Below are positions 36,130 to 44,239 of a stretch of 64,000 nucleotides of DNA, in pieces; the stretch's first letter is position 1; every line of letters begins with the position of its first letter. The notes beneath the pieces are model-generated. The model worked only from the letters and a program-made list of their open reading frames with translations, was not told the origin of the DNA and did no database searches. A program made the position numbers and the translations under genes. The stretch is from Mesonia sp. K7 (GTDB taxonomy: Bacteria; Bacteroidota; Bacteroidia; Flavobacteriales; Flavobacteriaceae): NCBI RefSeq assembly GCF_003233725.1, contig NZ_QKQV01000011.1:37929-101928 (forward strand). Direction: 5' to 3'.

Positions 36130-36912
36130 ATGAAATTTGAAAATATTTTAGTAGAAAAAAATGATTTTAAAGCTGTTGTAACCATCAACAGGCCTTCCAA
36201 ACTCAATGCGTTAAACAAATCCACTTTAAGTGAAATAAATCAAGCTTTCGCGGAAATAGAATCAGACCAAAATATCAAAATTGTGATTCTTACCGGAAGT
36301 GGTGAAAAAGCGTTTGTTGCAGGAGCCGATATATCAGAATTTGCCGATTTTGATGTTCAGGAAGGGCAGAGTTTGGCAGCTCAAGGCCAACAAATGGTGT
36401 TTGATAGAATTGCCAATTTCAAAAAGCCTGTGATTGCAGCCATCAATGGTTTTGCTCTTGGTGGCGGACTTGAATTGGCGATGGCAGCACATTTTAGAAT
36501 TGCCAGTGACAATGCCAAAATGGGTTTACCAGAAACTTCACTGGGTGTGATTCCGGGTTATGGAGGGACGCAACGTTTGTCACAGCTTATAGGCAAAGGA
36601 AGAGCGATGGAAATGATTATGACTGCCGGAATGATTGATGCCAAAACGGCTCATAGTTACGGACTGGTGAATCACGTAACTTCTCCAGAAGAATTATTGG
36701 ATCTTGCCAATTCACTTGCCGATAAAATCGCTAAAAATTCGATTGTAGCTATCGGTTTTGCTATCGAAGCCATAAACGCCAATGATGAAGATGGTATTAA
36801 CGGTTTTGAAAAGGAAATCGAAAACTTCGGAAAAAGCTTTGGCACCGAAGATTTTAAAGAAGGAACATCCGCATTTTTAGAAAAAAGAAAGGCTAATTTT
36901 CCGAACAGATAG
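36130..36912 (+). CDS. Enoyl-CoA hydratase/isomerase (crotonase family)
   Basis: A 260-residue crotonase. The oxyanion-hole segments KAFVAGADISEF and FALGGGLELAMAAHFRIA and the downstream PETSLGVIPGYGGTQRL with its catalytic Glu match short-chain enoyl-CoA hydratases. It hydrates trans-2-enoyl-CoA in fatty-acid or amino-acid oxidation. It starts 3 bp after the kinase stop. Confidence 0.92.
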   Translation: MKFENILVEKNDFKAVVTINRPSKLNALNKSTLSEINQAFAEIESDQNIKIVILTGSGEKAFVAGADISEFADFDVQEGQSLAAQGQQMVFDRIANFKKPVIAAINGFALGGGLELAMAAHFRIASDNAKMGLPETSLGVIPGYGGTQRLSQLIGKGRAMEMIMTAGMIDAKTAHSYGLVNHVTSPEELLDLANSLADKIAKNSIVAIGFAIEAINANDEDGINGFEKEIENFGKSFGTEDFKEGTSAFLEKRKANFPNR

Positions 36913-36949
36913 ATATATTGAAAGCTTTAACTAAATACCAATTCAAATT

Positions 36950-38542
36950 ATGAAGAAATTAAAAATTACCCTTCTCACCTTTTTAATTATTTTACCATTC
37001 ACAAATTTTGCTCAGATGAGCAACGTAAATGTTGAGTATGGAGAAGTTTCTAAAGATCGTAAAAAAGACTCAGAAATACTCTATACAACAGACGATGACA
37101 GTGGAGGACTTGTCATGCTAAAAGTTTTTAAAGGTGGTCTTATGAAACAGCCAAAAGGCTACTATCTAGAGCATTACAACAGCAATTTAAATCTAAAAAA
37201 TAAGCTAGAAATAGAGATTGATGACAATAGCATCAAAAACATTTTAGTAGAAAAAGGGAAAATACACTTAATCGAGTATCGCCGAAATAGAGATGAGAAA
37301 ACAAATGATTATAATCTTTTAACCGCTAACCTTAGCGATTTTAAATTTACTTCCAAAAAATTATTTTCTATCGATCGTAAAGATGTTAAAAAACCTTTCT
37401 TTTTTGCTATTGGCTTTATTCCTATTACAAACTTAGGTAAAATAGATCACGATCCTACAGGTGAGGTTAGAATGTCAAATAACGCTAATTATTTTGCGTT
37501 TAACTTTGATTTAAAAGATGACGACAAAGAGACTCATCGCGTTATTGTTTACAACAAAAGTTTAGAAAAAGTATATGATCAAACTTTTACTGATGATAAA
37601 AAAGATAAATATTTTGAATATAACTCTTTCACTGTAAGTGATGATGATGGTTCCGTTTATTTTTTAGGGAAGTCGTATAAGAATGACACCTATAAAGAAG
37701 AGGTTAAAGGCAAAATAAATTATGAATTTAAAATTTATAAACTTAGTGCCAATGGAGTAAATGAAGTTACTTTGGGCACTAACGAAAAGCATATAAAATC
37801 TTTAGAAATCCTGATAAAAGATAATAAAATACATAGTGTAGGAACTTATTCTGAAAAAAATGATAATTTAACTAAAGGTATTGTTTATTATCAATTGAAC
37901 AGTGAGGATTTACAAGTCAATTCTCACCAATTTAATCCGTTTACCGAACAATATATGATAGATAAATATGGAGAAAAAAGAGGTAAACGAAAAAAAGAAA
38001 AAGGTAAGGAAGTTAAACATATTACTTATAGAGATTTCTTTGTTGGTGAAAATGATAATATATATTTTACCGCAGAAGAATATTATATCACAGTTCATAC
38101 ACAAGTGACACAATATGGTGTGCATACCTATTATGTCTATCATTATAATGATATTTCTATTTGTAAACTAAACCAGCAAGGTGAAGTACAATGGTTAAGA
38201 ACGATAAACAAAAACCAAGCTACACAAAACCCTAAAGGCTATTTGTCATTTTCTTCACTTTTAAGTGGCGATAAGCTTCTTTTATTTCTTAACGGAGCAG
38301 AAAACGTTGCAAAAATGAAAGATGATAGAATTAGGTTTAAAGACACTGGCCGAAAAAGAATGAATTTATACACTATCGTAGTAGACCAAAACGGTGAATT
38401 TGAATATGAAAAAATAATCGATGATAAACATTCAAAAATGACCTATAAACCTACTTTTGGTGTTATATCTAAAGATGGAAAAAGTCTTCTTTTAGAAGGA
38501 AATAAAGGAAAAAATAAACAACTTATTAGACTGAGTCTATAA
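36950..38542 (+). CDS. Secreted protein of unknown function
   Basis: A 530-residue protein starting MKKLKITLLTFLIILPFTNF, with a signal peptide cut after AQ near residue 22. The body is Lys/Asp/Glu-rich and repeats strand-like stretches (for example KDGKSLLLEGNKGKNKQLIR), suggesting a propeller or beta-rich fold. No type IX secretion C-terminal domain was recognised and no domain name fits. It is alone in its transcript, with a terminator hairpin after it. Confidence 0.7.
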   Translation: MKKLKITLLTFLIILPFTNFAQMSNVNVEYGEVSKDRKKDSEILYTTDDDSGGLVMLKVFKGGLMKQPKGYYLEHYNSNLNLKNKLEIEIDDNSIKNILVEKGKIHLIEYRRNRDEKTNDYNLLTANLSDFKFTSKKLFSIDRKDVKKPFFFAIGFIPITNLGKIDHDPTGEVRMSNNANYFAFNFDLKDDDKETHRVIVYNKSLEKVYDQTFTDDKKDKYFEYNSFTVSDDDGSVYFLGKSYKNDTYKEEVKGKINYEFKIYKLSANGVNEVTLGTNEKHIKSLEILIKDNKIHSVGTYSEKNDNLTKGIVYYQLNSEDLQVNSHQFNPFTEQYMIDKYGEKRGKRKKEKGKEVKHITYRDFFVGENDNIYFTAEEYYITVHTQVTQYGVHTYYVYHYNDISICKLNQQGEVQWLRTINKNQATQNPKGYLSFSSLLSGDKLLLFLNGAENVAKMKDDRIRFKDTGRKRMNLYTIVVDQNGEFEYEKIIDDKHSKMTYKPTFGVISKDGKSLLLEGNKGKNKQLIRLSL

Positions 38543-38577
38543 AAGATTAAATCCATAAAATAGGAATATTTCCAAAT

Positions 38578-38615
38578 AAAAATTATCTTTGAAGAGATTC
38601 GAAGATAATTTTTTT
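38578..38615 (+). terminator. Hairpin ending the secreted-protein transcript
   Basis: A 12-bp stem (38578-38589 with 38602-38613) with a 12-base loop and a T-run (38609-38615) ending directly before the ATG of the radical SAM gene. It looks like a terminator, but a TATCTTTG -7 element (38584-38591) is inside its left arm. Confidence 0.5.
38584..38591 (+). promoter_or_regulatory. Putative -7 element for the radical SAM gene
   Basis: TATCTTTG matches TAnnTTTG; initiation near 38598 would give a leader of about 18 bases to the ATG at 38616. No TTG is seen upstream, and it overlaps the terminator-like hairpin. Confidence 0.3.
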
Positions 38616-39686
38616 ATGTCTATTCACCACAGAGGAAGAGGAGCTCAACTACAAGCAAAAAACAAGTATTTAAATCATTTTCATGAAAATGAAGCAGAGT
38701 ATTTAGAACATTGCCATTTAGAAAACGAGAGTCCTTTTGATGAGAAAACCCACTTTCAGGAAATCTTCCCAAAGACTTTTGTCAATAAAGTAAGTAGTCC
38801 CGATGTGGGTATGGGTTATTCTGCAAATCCTTACCAAGGTTGCGAACACGGTTGTATTTATTGCTACGCAAGAAACTCCCATGAATATTGGGGTTTTAAT
38901 GCGGGTTTGGATTTCGAAAAACAGATTTTAGTTAAAAAGAATGCCCCACAATTATTAGAAGAGTTTATTCTAAAAAAGACTTGGCAAGGTAAAACCATTG
39001 TTTTTTCAGGAAATACAGACTGTTACCAACCCATTGAACGTAAGTTAGAAATCACCCGAAAATGTTTGGAAGTGATGGTAAAATATAAACACCCTACAGG
39101 AATTATTACTAAAAACAGTTTGATTTTACGGGACCTAGATTTACTTAAACAACTTGCTGAACGTAATTTAATTCGCGTAAGCTTATCAATTACGACTTTA
39201 GAAGAAAAAACCCGCAGAATGGTCGAACCCAGAACGACAACTATCAAACAACGTTTTAAAACCTTGGAAACACTAGCCGAAAATAATATACCTGTAAATG
39301 TGATGATGGCACCGATTATTCCGGGTATCAACAGTCACGAGATTCTTAAGCTCGCCAAAAAAGTAAGTGATTTGGGAGCATCGTCTATTGCTTTTACTGT
39401 GGTGAGATTAAACGGGGCAATTGCCGAAGTTTTTAAAGACTGGATAGAAAAAACATATCCGCTTAAAGCGAAAAAAGTTTTACATCTTATTGAGTCTTGT
39501 CATAATGGGAATCTAAACGATAGCCGTTACGGAACCAGAATGAAAGGCGAAGGTGAGTTTGCAGAACAAATACACCAGCAGTTTAAAATTGCAAGGCTCA
39601 AATATTTTTCTGGAAAGAAAAAAGCACCACCAATGTCTAACTTTTTATTTCTAGAACAAAAAAACGGGCAGTATAAATTGTTTTGA
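38616..39686 (+). CDS. PA0069-family radical SAM protein
   Basis: A 356-residue radical SAM enzyme beginning MSIHHRGRGAQLQAKN. The cluster motif is CEHGCIYCYA (CxxxCxxC), and SGNTDCYQPIERKLEITRKC and RVSLSITTLEEKTRRMVEPR are family features; it resembles the PA0069/SplB-like group. The start at 38616 was preferred to an upstream TTG. The reaction is unknown; related proteins act in lesion repair or modification. It converges with the desaturase gene. Confidence 0.87.
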   Translation: MSIHHRGRGAQLQAKNKYLNHFHENEAEYLEHCHLENESPFDEKTHFQEIFPKTFVNKVSSPDVGMGYSANPYQGCEHGCIYCYARNSHEYWGFNAGLDFEKQILVKKNAPQLLEEFILKKTWQGKTIVFSGNTDCYQPIERKLEITRKCLEVMVKYKHPTGIITKNSLILRDLDLLKQLAERNLIRVSLSITTLEEKTRRMVEPRTTTIKQRFKTLETLAENNIPVNVMMAPIIPGINSHEILKLAKKVSDLGASSIAFTVVRLNGAIAEVFKDWIEKTYPLKAKKVLHLIESCHNGNLNDSRYGTRMKGEGEFAEQIHQQFKIARLKYFSGKKKAPPMSNFLFLEQKNGQYKLF

Positions 39687-40679
39687 TTATTTCACCATCG
39701 CAGGATTTACCCATTTAAAATGCGTCACCTCTTCAGGGATTCTCATTCTGCTATTGATGCGTTCCATTCTTGCAGGAAGAGCAGTTACAAAATCTCTGGC
39801 TTTTTCCGCTTGATCGGTAAGCCCGTTGAGGTTTTCGATATCCCATTTTTTGATGAGACGTCGCATAATATCGATATAATCGGCTCCGGTATAAACGCCA
39901 ATGCGTTGTGCTGCATTAGAAAATTCATCAAAAGCACTTCCTAAACCCTCTCCGCTTTCACGTAAAAATACAGCTGGCATCACGATTTTATGTTTCATCA
40001 TATCGCTAAAAGCAATCATCATGTTGCTAGGGTCTAGCTTAAATATTTCATCCACGAAAGTGCTATAAGCATTAAAGTGACGCATTTCGTCACCACTAAT
40101 AATCTTACACATTTTGGCGAGTGATTTGTTGCCATAATCTTTAGCTAATTTAGCCACTCGGTTATGTGAAATATATGTTGCAAGCTCTTGAAAACTAGTA
40201 TAAACAAAGTTTTTATAAGGGTCTCTGTCCGTACCGATATCAAATCCATCATTGATAAGATGTTGTGTGGTACGTTCAATTTCTTTCATGTCTACACGAC
40301 CCGAAAGGTAGAGGTATTTGTTAAGCACATCGCCATGACGATTTTCTTCACCAGACCAATAACGAACCCAGCGGGACCAAGCTGTTCCACCATCGTGTTG
40401 ATTGATACCTTCTACGTCCATCAACCAAGATTCATAAGTAGGTAAGGCTTCTTCGGTAATCGTGTCACCAACTAAAACCACCCAAAAATCATAAGGCAAT
40501 TCTTTGGCAAGCTCTCTTATTTCGGTCACTTCGTCATAAAAATTATCTCCTTGTGAATTGGGTAAAAAATCGGTGGGTTGCCAAATGGTATCTACGGGTA
40601 TCAAAAACTGATCGATAAACCCATCGACTTTTCCCTCTAATTGTTGCATCACTTCTAATCGGATATTCTTCTCGACCAT
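39687..40679 (-). CDS. Acyl-[acyl-carrier-protein] desaturase
   Basis: A 330-residue soluble di-iron desaturase. Iron ligands sit in EENRHGDVLNKYL and SGDEMRHFNAYS (ExxH pairs). It introduces a cis double bond into saturated acyl-ACP using O2 and ferredoxin, adjusting membrane fluidity. The plsC-type gene ends 11 bp upstream, so acyl desaturation and esterification into phospholipid are probably coexpressed. Confidence 0.93.
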   Translation of the reverse strand: MVEKNIRLEVMQQLEGKVDGFIDQFLIPVDTIWQPTDFLPNSQGDNFYDEVTEIRELAKELPYDFWVVLVGDTITEEALPTYESWLMDVEGINQHDGGTAWSRWVRYWSGEENRHGDVLNKYLYLSGRVDMKEIERTTQHLINDGFDIGTDRDPYKNFVYTSFQELATYISHNRVAKLAKDYGNKSLAKMCKIISGDEMRHFNAYSTFVDEIFKLDPSNMMIAFSDMMKHKIVMPAVFLRESGEGLGSAFDEFSNAAQRIGVYTGADYIDIMRRLIKKWDIENLNGLTDQAEKARDFVTALPARMERINSRMRIPEEVTHFKWVNPAMVK

Positions 40680-40690
40680 TTGCTTATTTT

Positions 40691-41425
40691 TTAGTATTTG
40701 ATATCTTTTATAATTGCTTGCTCAAGCTTCTCTAATAATTCGTCGTTTTGGTAGTCTTTAACTAACAAGGGTTTTTGTACCTTGAGATGTAAATTTATGC
40801 CTAAATTTAATGGAAACATACCATACTTAACAATTTTATAGGAATTATTAATCGTGATTGGTATCACAATCGCATCAGGACAATATTTAAATAACATTTT
40901 CAGCCCATTGGGAGAAAAACTTTTTGGCGCTCCCGTTTTACTACGAGTTCCTTCCGGAAATATCACGGCAGAACGATTGGTTTTATTGATGTATTCACTA
41001 AAACTTTTAATCGCTGGTAAGGATTGTTTTGGATTTTTTCTATCGATAAGTATAGAACCACCGTGACGAAGGTTATAAGAAACACTGGGGATTCCTTTTC
41101 CTAATTCTTTTTTACTGATAAATTTTGGGTGAAGTCGTCTTAAATACCAAACTATAGGTGAAATATCGTAGAGACTTTGGTGGTTTGAAACAATAATATA
41201 GGGTTGGTTTCTGTTGAATTCATAAGAATTGTCAAAAGTGATTTTCGTTCCTAAAATCCGTAAAGAGTTTAGCAAACAGAAATTAAGGTAGTCGACACTT
41301 TTTTTATGAGACTGATATCCAAAAATATTCAAACAAACCCATTGTACAGGATGAAAAACAACCAGAATAATTCCGAAAACAAGGTAATAAATAACCGATA
41401 AAATGTAGGCTAATATTTTTTTCAT
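40691..41425 (-). CDS. 1-acyl-sn-glycerol-3-phosphate acyltransferase (PlsC family, second copy)
   Basis: A 244-residue membrane acyltransferase with NHQSLYD (HX4D) and IFPEGTRSKTGAPKSF motifs, plus an N-terminal hydrophobic region. The FPEGTRS form is the classical PlsC motif, so this is the better candidate for the housekeeping lysophosphatidate acyltransferase than the gene at 6372-7109. It leads a two-gene operon with the acyl-ACP desaturase. Confidence 0.92.
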   Translation of the reverse strand: MKKILAYILSVIYYLVFGIILVVFHPVQWVCLNIFGYQSHKKSVDYLNFCLLNSLRILGTKITFDNSYEFNRNQPYIIVSNHQSLYDISPIVWYLRRLHPKFISKKELGKGIPSVSYNLRHGGSILIDRKNPKQSLPAIKSFSEYINKTNRSAVIFPEGTRSKTGAPKSFSPNGLKMLFKYCPDAIVIPITINNSYKIVKYGMFPLNLGINLHLKVQKPLLVKDYQNDELLEKLEQAIIKDIKY

Positions 41426-41509
41426 GATACATATTTACCAAGAGGCAAAAATAAGCGTTATTCTAGATAGAAATCTATATTTGATTTAAAATAGTTGTGC
41501 TTGCATAAT

Positions 41510-41539
41510 AAAAAAACTGCTCAGAATTTTGAGCAGTTT
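41510..41539 (-). terminator. brxA-family terminator
   Basis: A 10-bp perfect stem AAACTGCTCA/TGAGCAGTTT (41514-41523 with 41530-41539), 6-base loop, and a run of seven T on the minus strand. It lies just after the stop of the bacilliredoxin gene. Confidence 0.75.
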
Positions 41540-41563
41540 ATCAAATCTTTCGCTAAAAGAATC

Positions 41564-41974
41564 TTAGCAATGCTGATTGTAAGCATCTTTTAGGTTTTCA
41601 GCAATCATTTCTGCTGGTCTTCCTTCGATATGGTGGCGCTCTAACATATGCACCAATTCACCATCTTTAAACAACGCCATAGAAGGTGAGCTCGGTGGAA
41701 AAGGGATCATATGAGCTCTTGCTTCATCAGTAGCTTCTTTATCTACACCGGCAAAAACGGTTACCAAATGTTGGGGTTTTTTATCGTTTTGTAGCGACAT
41801 TCTTGCGCCAGGTCTTGCATTGGCTGCAGCACAACCACAAACAGAATTTACCACAACTAGCGTGGTACCTTCTTTCTTTAAAGCTTGTTCTACAGATTCG
41901 CTGCTATGTAATTCTTCAAAACCTATTGCAGTAAGTTCTTCACGCATTGGTTTTACTAATTCTGCTGGATACAT
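41564..41974 (-). CDS. BrxA/BrxB family bacilliredoxin
   Basis: A 136-residue YphP/YqiW-type bacilliredoxin with the hallmark CGC motif at residues 46-48 (VNSVCGCAAANARPG). It de-bacillithiolates proteins in organisms that use bacillithiol, and bacillithiol is found in several Bacteroidota. It diverges from the TauE/SafE gene and has its own terminator. Confidence 0.93.
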   Translation of the reverse strand: MYPAELVKPMREELTAIGFEELHSSESVEQALKKEGTTLVVVNSVCGCAAANARPGARMSLQNDKKPQHLVTVFAGVDKEATDEARAHMIPFPPSSPSMALFKDGELVHMLERHHIEGRPAEMIAENLKDAYNQHC

Positions 41975-42134
41975 ATTTCTAAATTTTTATATCGTTATTC
42001 AATATTGCAAATTTACCAAATTGTTTGTTATACTCATATCTCAATTTTCAATACTGTAATAAATGCGATTTATAGTCAAAAAAGCAATACAAATATTTTA
42101 AGTTTGCCTAGCAATCGCAATTTTTAAATCTTTT

Positions 42135-42932
42135 ATGGAAATTCTCGGTTATTTTTTTGCTCTCCTTATCGGAATTTCTTTAGGATTGGTTGGTGCAGGA
42201 GGTTCTATCCTTGCGGTTCCGGTGTTAGCTTATTGTTTTGGTCTCGACGAACAAACTACAACAGCTTATTCGCTTTTTGTAGTCGGAGGTTCTGCTTTGC
42301 TGGGTGGGGTTAAACAAAATAACAAAAAAAATGTCGATTGGCGAATCGCTGTTATTTTTGGTATTCCTGCAATTTTAGGGGTTTGGTTGGTCAGGCATTT
42401 TGTGGTACCAGTACTACCTGAGCATATTTTCGCTTTAAGCGGATTTATATTTACACGCAGAATGGTCATGTTTGGTCTATTTGCAATTTTGATGTTTTTA
42501 GCGGCTTCTTCGATGCTTAAAAAGCAAAAAATTGGAGTTTCTGAAGAAATCAGAGAACAAAGTTTTAATTATCCTCTAATTCTTCTCGAAGGACTACTTG
42601 TTGGTGGAATCACAGGTTTTGTAGGTGCTGGTGGAGGATTTCTTATTATACCAGCTTTGATATTTCTCACTAAAATAGAAATCAAAAAAGCGATTGGTAC
42701 TTCGCTCATCATCATCGCCATAAAGTCGTTGTTTGGGTTTTTCTTGGGCGATGCGCTTATTTTACAAATCGATTGGAGGTTTCTAATGTCATTTACCAGC
42801 CTTGCATTTGTTGGTATTTTTGTAGGAACGCATATTTCGAAATTTGTAGACGGCACCAAACTTAAAAAAGCGTTTGGCTATTTTATAATCGTAATGGCTG
42901 TTTTTATATTCATCACCGAATTTCTTCAATAA
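42135..42932 (+). CDS. TauE/SafE-family sulfite/anion exporter
   Basis: A 265-residue membrane protein with about seven to eight helices. The repeated GLVGAGGSILAVPVL and GFVGAGGGFLIIPALIFLT signatures mark the two halves of the TauE/SafE fold. Such proteins move sulfite, sulfonates or other anions out of the cell. No sulfur-metabolism genes are adjacent except the thiol-linked bacilliredoxin on the other side, which may be a coincidence. Confidence 0.9.
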   Translation: MEILGYFFALLIGISLGLVGAGGSILAVPVLAYCFGLDEQTTTAYSLFVVGGSALLGGVKQNNKKNVDWRIAVIFGIPAILGVWLVRHFVVPVLPEHIFALSGFIFTRRMVMFGLFAILMFLAASSMLKKQKIGVSEEIREQSFNYPLILLEGLLVGGITGFVGAGGGFLIIPALIFLTKIEIKKAIGTSLIIIAIKSLFGFFLGDALILQIDWRFLMSFTSLAFVGIFVGTHISKFVDGTKLKKAFGYFIIVMAVFIFITEFLQ

Positions 42933-42979
42933 TTTGGTATATAAAACGTTGTTATCGTCGCAAAGTAGTTTCAACCCCT

Positions 42980-42987
42980 TATATTTG
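42980..42987 (+). promoter_or_regulatory. Putative -7 element for the TerB/DnaJ gene
   Basis: TATATTTG, a match to TAnnTTTG followed by C, 20 bp upstream of the ATG at 43007. No TTG lies at the usual distance. Confidence 0.4.
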
Positions 42988-43006
42988 CATTTCAATAATT
43001 TTGACT

Positions 43007-43768
43007 ATGCTTAAATGGATTTTTGCCATTCTCGGATTTACTTATTATCGCTTTTTTGGTGGTATTATTGGGTTTATCATTGGCATGATCATCGAAAATT
43101 ATTTTTTAAAATCCCAGAAAACTCAAGGTGGAATTTTTGGAGATGTTTTCTCAGGTAATACGCAGAGTTCAGCTAAGGTTACGCCACAAGATTTTGAGTT
43201 GAATCTACTTACTCTTTGCTCGGTAATCATCAAAGCCGACGGAAGTATCAACCAAAGAGAGTTAGATTATGTACGGGCTTATTTCGTGCAAGCCTACGGA
43301 AAAGAAAGAGCCAACGCAACTTTCAGAACTTTTAATGACGTCATCAAAAAAAGGGAAATAGATTCGGCTCGCATTTGTGCCTATATGCGTATGCGAACTT
43401 CCTACGAGGTACGTTTACAAATTCTTCATTTTCTTTTCGGAATTACCCAAGCCGACGGCAGCTTGTCTTCCGCCGAAGAGCAGGAGCTCAATAAAATTGC
43501 ACGTCATTTACACATTTCGCAGCGAGATTACATCAGCATCAAAGCGATGTTTGCCAAAACCAATGATACTGGCAACGCCTATAAAATCTTGGAAATAGAA
43601 AGAAATGCAACCGATGCTGAAGTAAAAAAGGCGTTTAGGACGATGGCAAAAAAATACCATCCGGATAAATTGCAAGGGATGGATGAAGTCTATAAAAAAG
43701 GAGCTCAAGAAAAGTTCTTGAAAGTACAAGAAGCTTACGAGCAAATCCAAAAAGAAAGAGGGTTTTAA
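43007..43768 (+). CDS. TerB and J-domain co-chaperone (DjlA-like)
   Basis: A 253-residue protein with the DjlA layout: an N-terminal hydrophobic helix (WIFAILGFTYYRFFGGIIGF), a TerB domain (about residues 60-170, VIIKADGSINQRELDYV and ITQADGSLSSAEEQEL) and a C-terminal J domain with the HPD tripeptide (AKKYHPDKLQG). It would recruit DnaK at the membrane. The Met at 43007 was preferred to the TTG two codons earlier. Its stop codon shares bases with that of the convergent thioredoxin gene (TTAA). Confidence 0.9.
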   Translation: MLKWIFAILGFTYYRFFGGIIGFIIGMIIENYFLKSQKTQGGIFGDVFSGNTQSSAKVTPQDFELNLLTLCSVIIKADGSINQRELDYVRAYFVQAYGKERANATFRTFNDVIKKREIDSARICAYMRMRTSYEVRLQILHFLFGITQADGSLSSAEEQELNKIARHLHISQRDYISIKAMFAKTNDTGNAYKILEIERNATDAEVKKAFRTMAKKYHPDKLQGMDEVYKKGAQEKFLKVQEAYEQIQKERGF

Positions 43769-44235
43769 TCGGCAATAAAAGCTAACATTTTCTCGGTCGT
43801 TAAGTAGTTAAATTCTCTTCGGATAAGTTTAAAACTCTCATCAAAAAGTAATATTACAGGTAGCGAAAACTTTCTGTCTTTTCTACTGCCCAACAGTAAT
43901 GCAAACTCGTGTGTGCCTCTTCGTTTACTAAATGCTTCTTTATTGATAAACTGTTGACTTCCAAAATGTATGGTGTCTGTTGTTTCAGCATTCATTTTTA
44001 CAGCATAAAAACTATTATTTATTTTTTTGATTACTTTGGAATTACTGAAAGCGTGCTTTTCCATTTTTTTGCAATAAGCACACCAATCAGCATAAAAATA
44101 TATAAGTGTTTTTTTTGGTTGAGTAACTAAACTGTCGCTCAATTGTTGTGGCGACATCCAATTGATTTGTTCTGCGTTTTGTGAAAACCCAAAAGCAGTT
44201 ATAAAAAGAGCGATAAAGATTAAAAACCTTTTCAT
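43765..44235 (-). CDS. Secreted thioredoxin-family protein
   Basis: A 156-residue protein with a signal peptide MKRFLIFIALFITAFGFSQ and a thioredoxin fold with YFYADWCAYCKKME, a CxxC redox site of the type found in DsbD-C/thiol reductases (WCxYC). It would reduce or oxidise disulfides in the periplasm. The start at 44235 gives a clean signal peptide, and the preceding TonB receptor gene stops only 4 bp before, so the pair forms one operon; its likely client is the receptor or its metal handling. Confidence 0.9.
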   Translation of the reverse strand: MKRFLIFIALFITAFGFSQNAEQINWMSPQQLSDSLVTQPKKTLIYFYADWCAYCKKMEKHAFSNSKVIKKINNSFYAVKMNAETTDTIHFGSQQFINKEAFSKRRGTHEFALLLGSRKDRKFSLPVILLFDESFKLIRREFNYLTTEKMLAFIAD

Positions 44236-44239
44236 AAAA

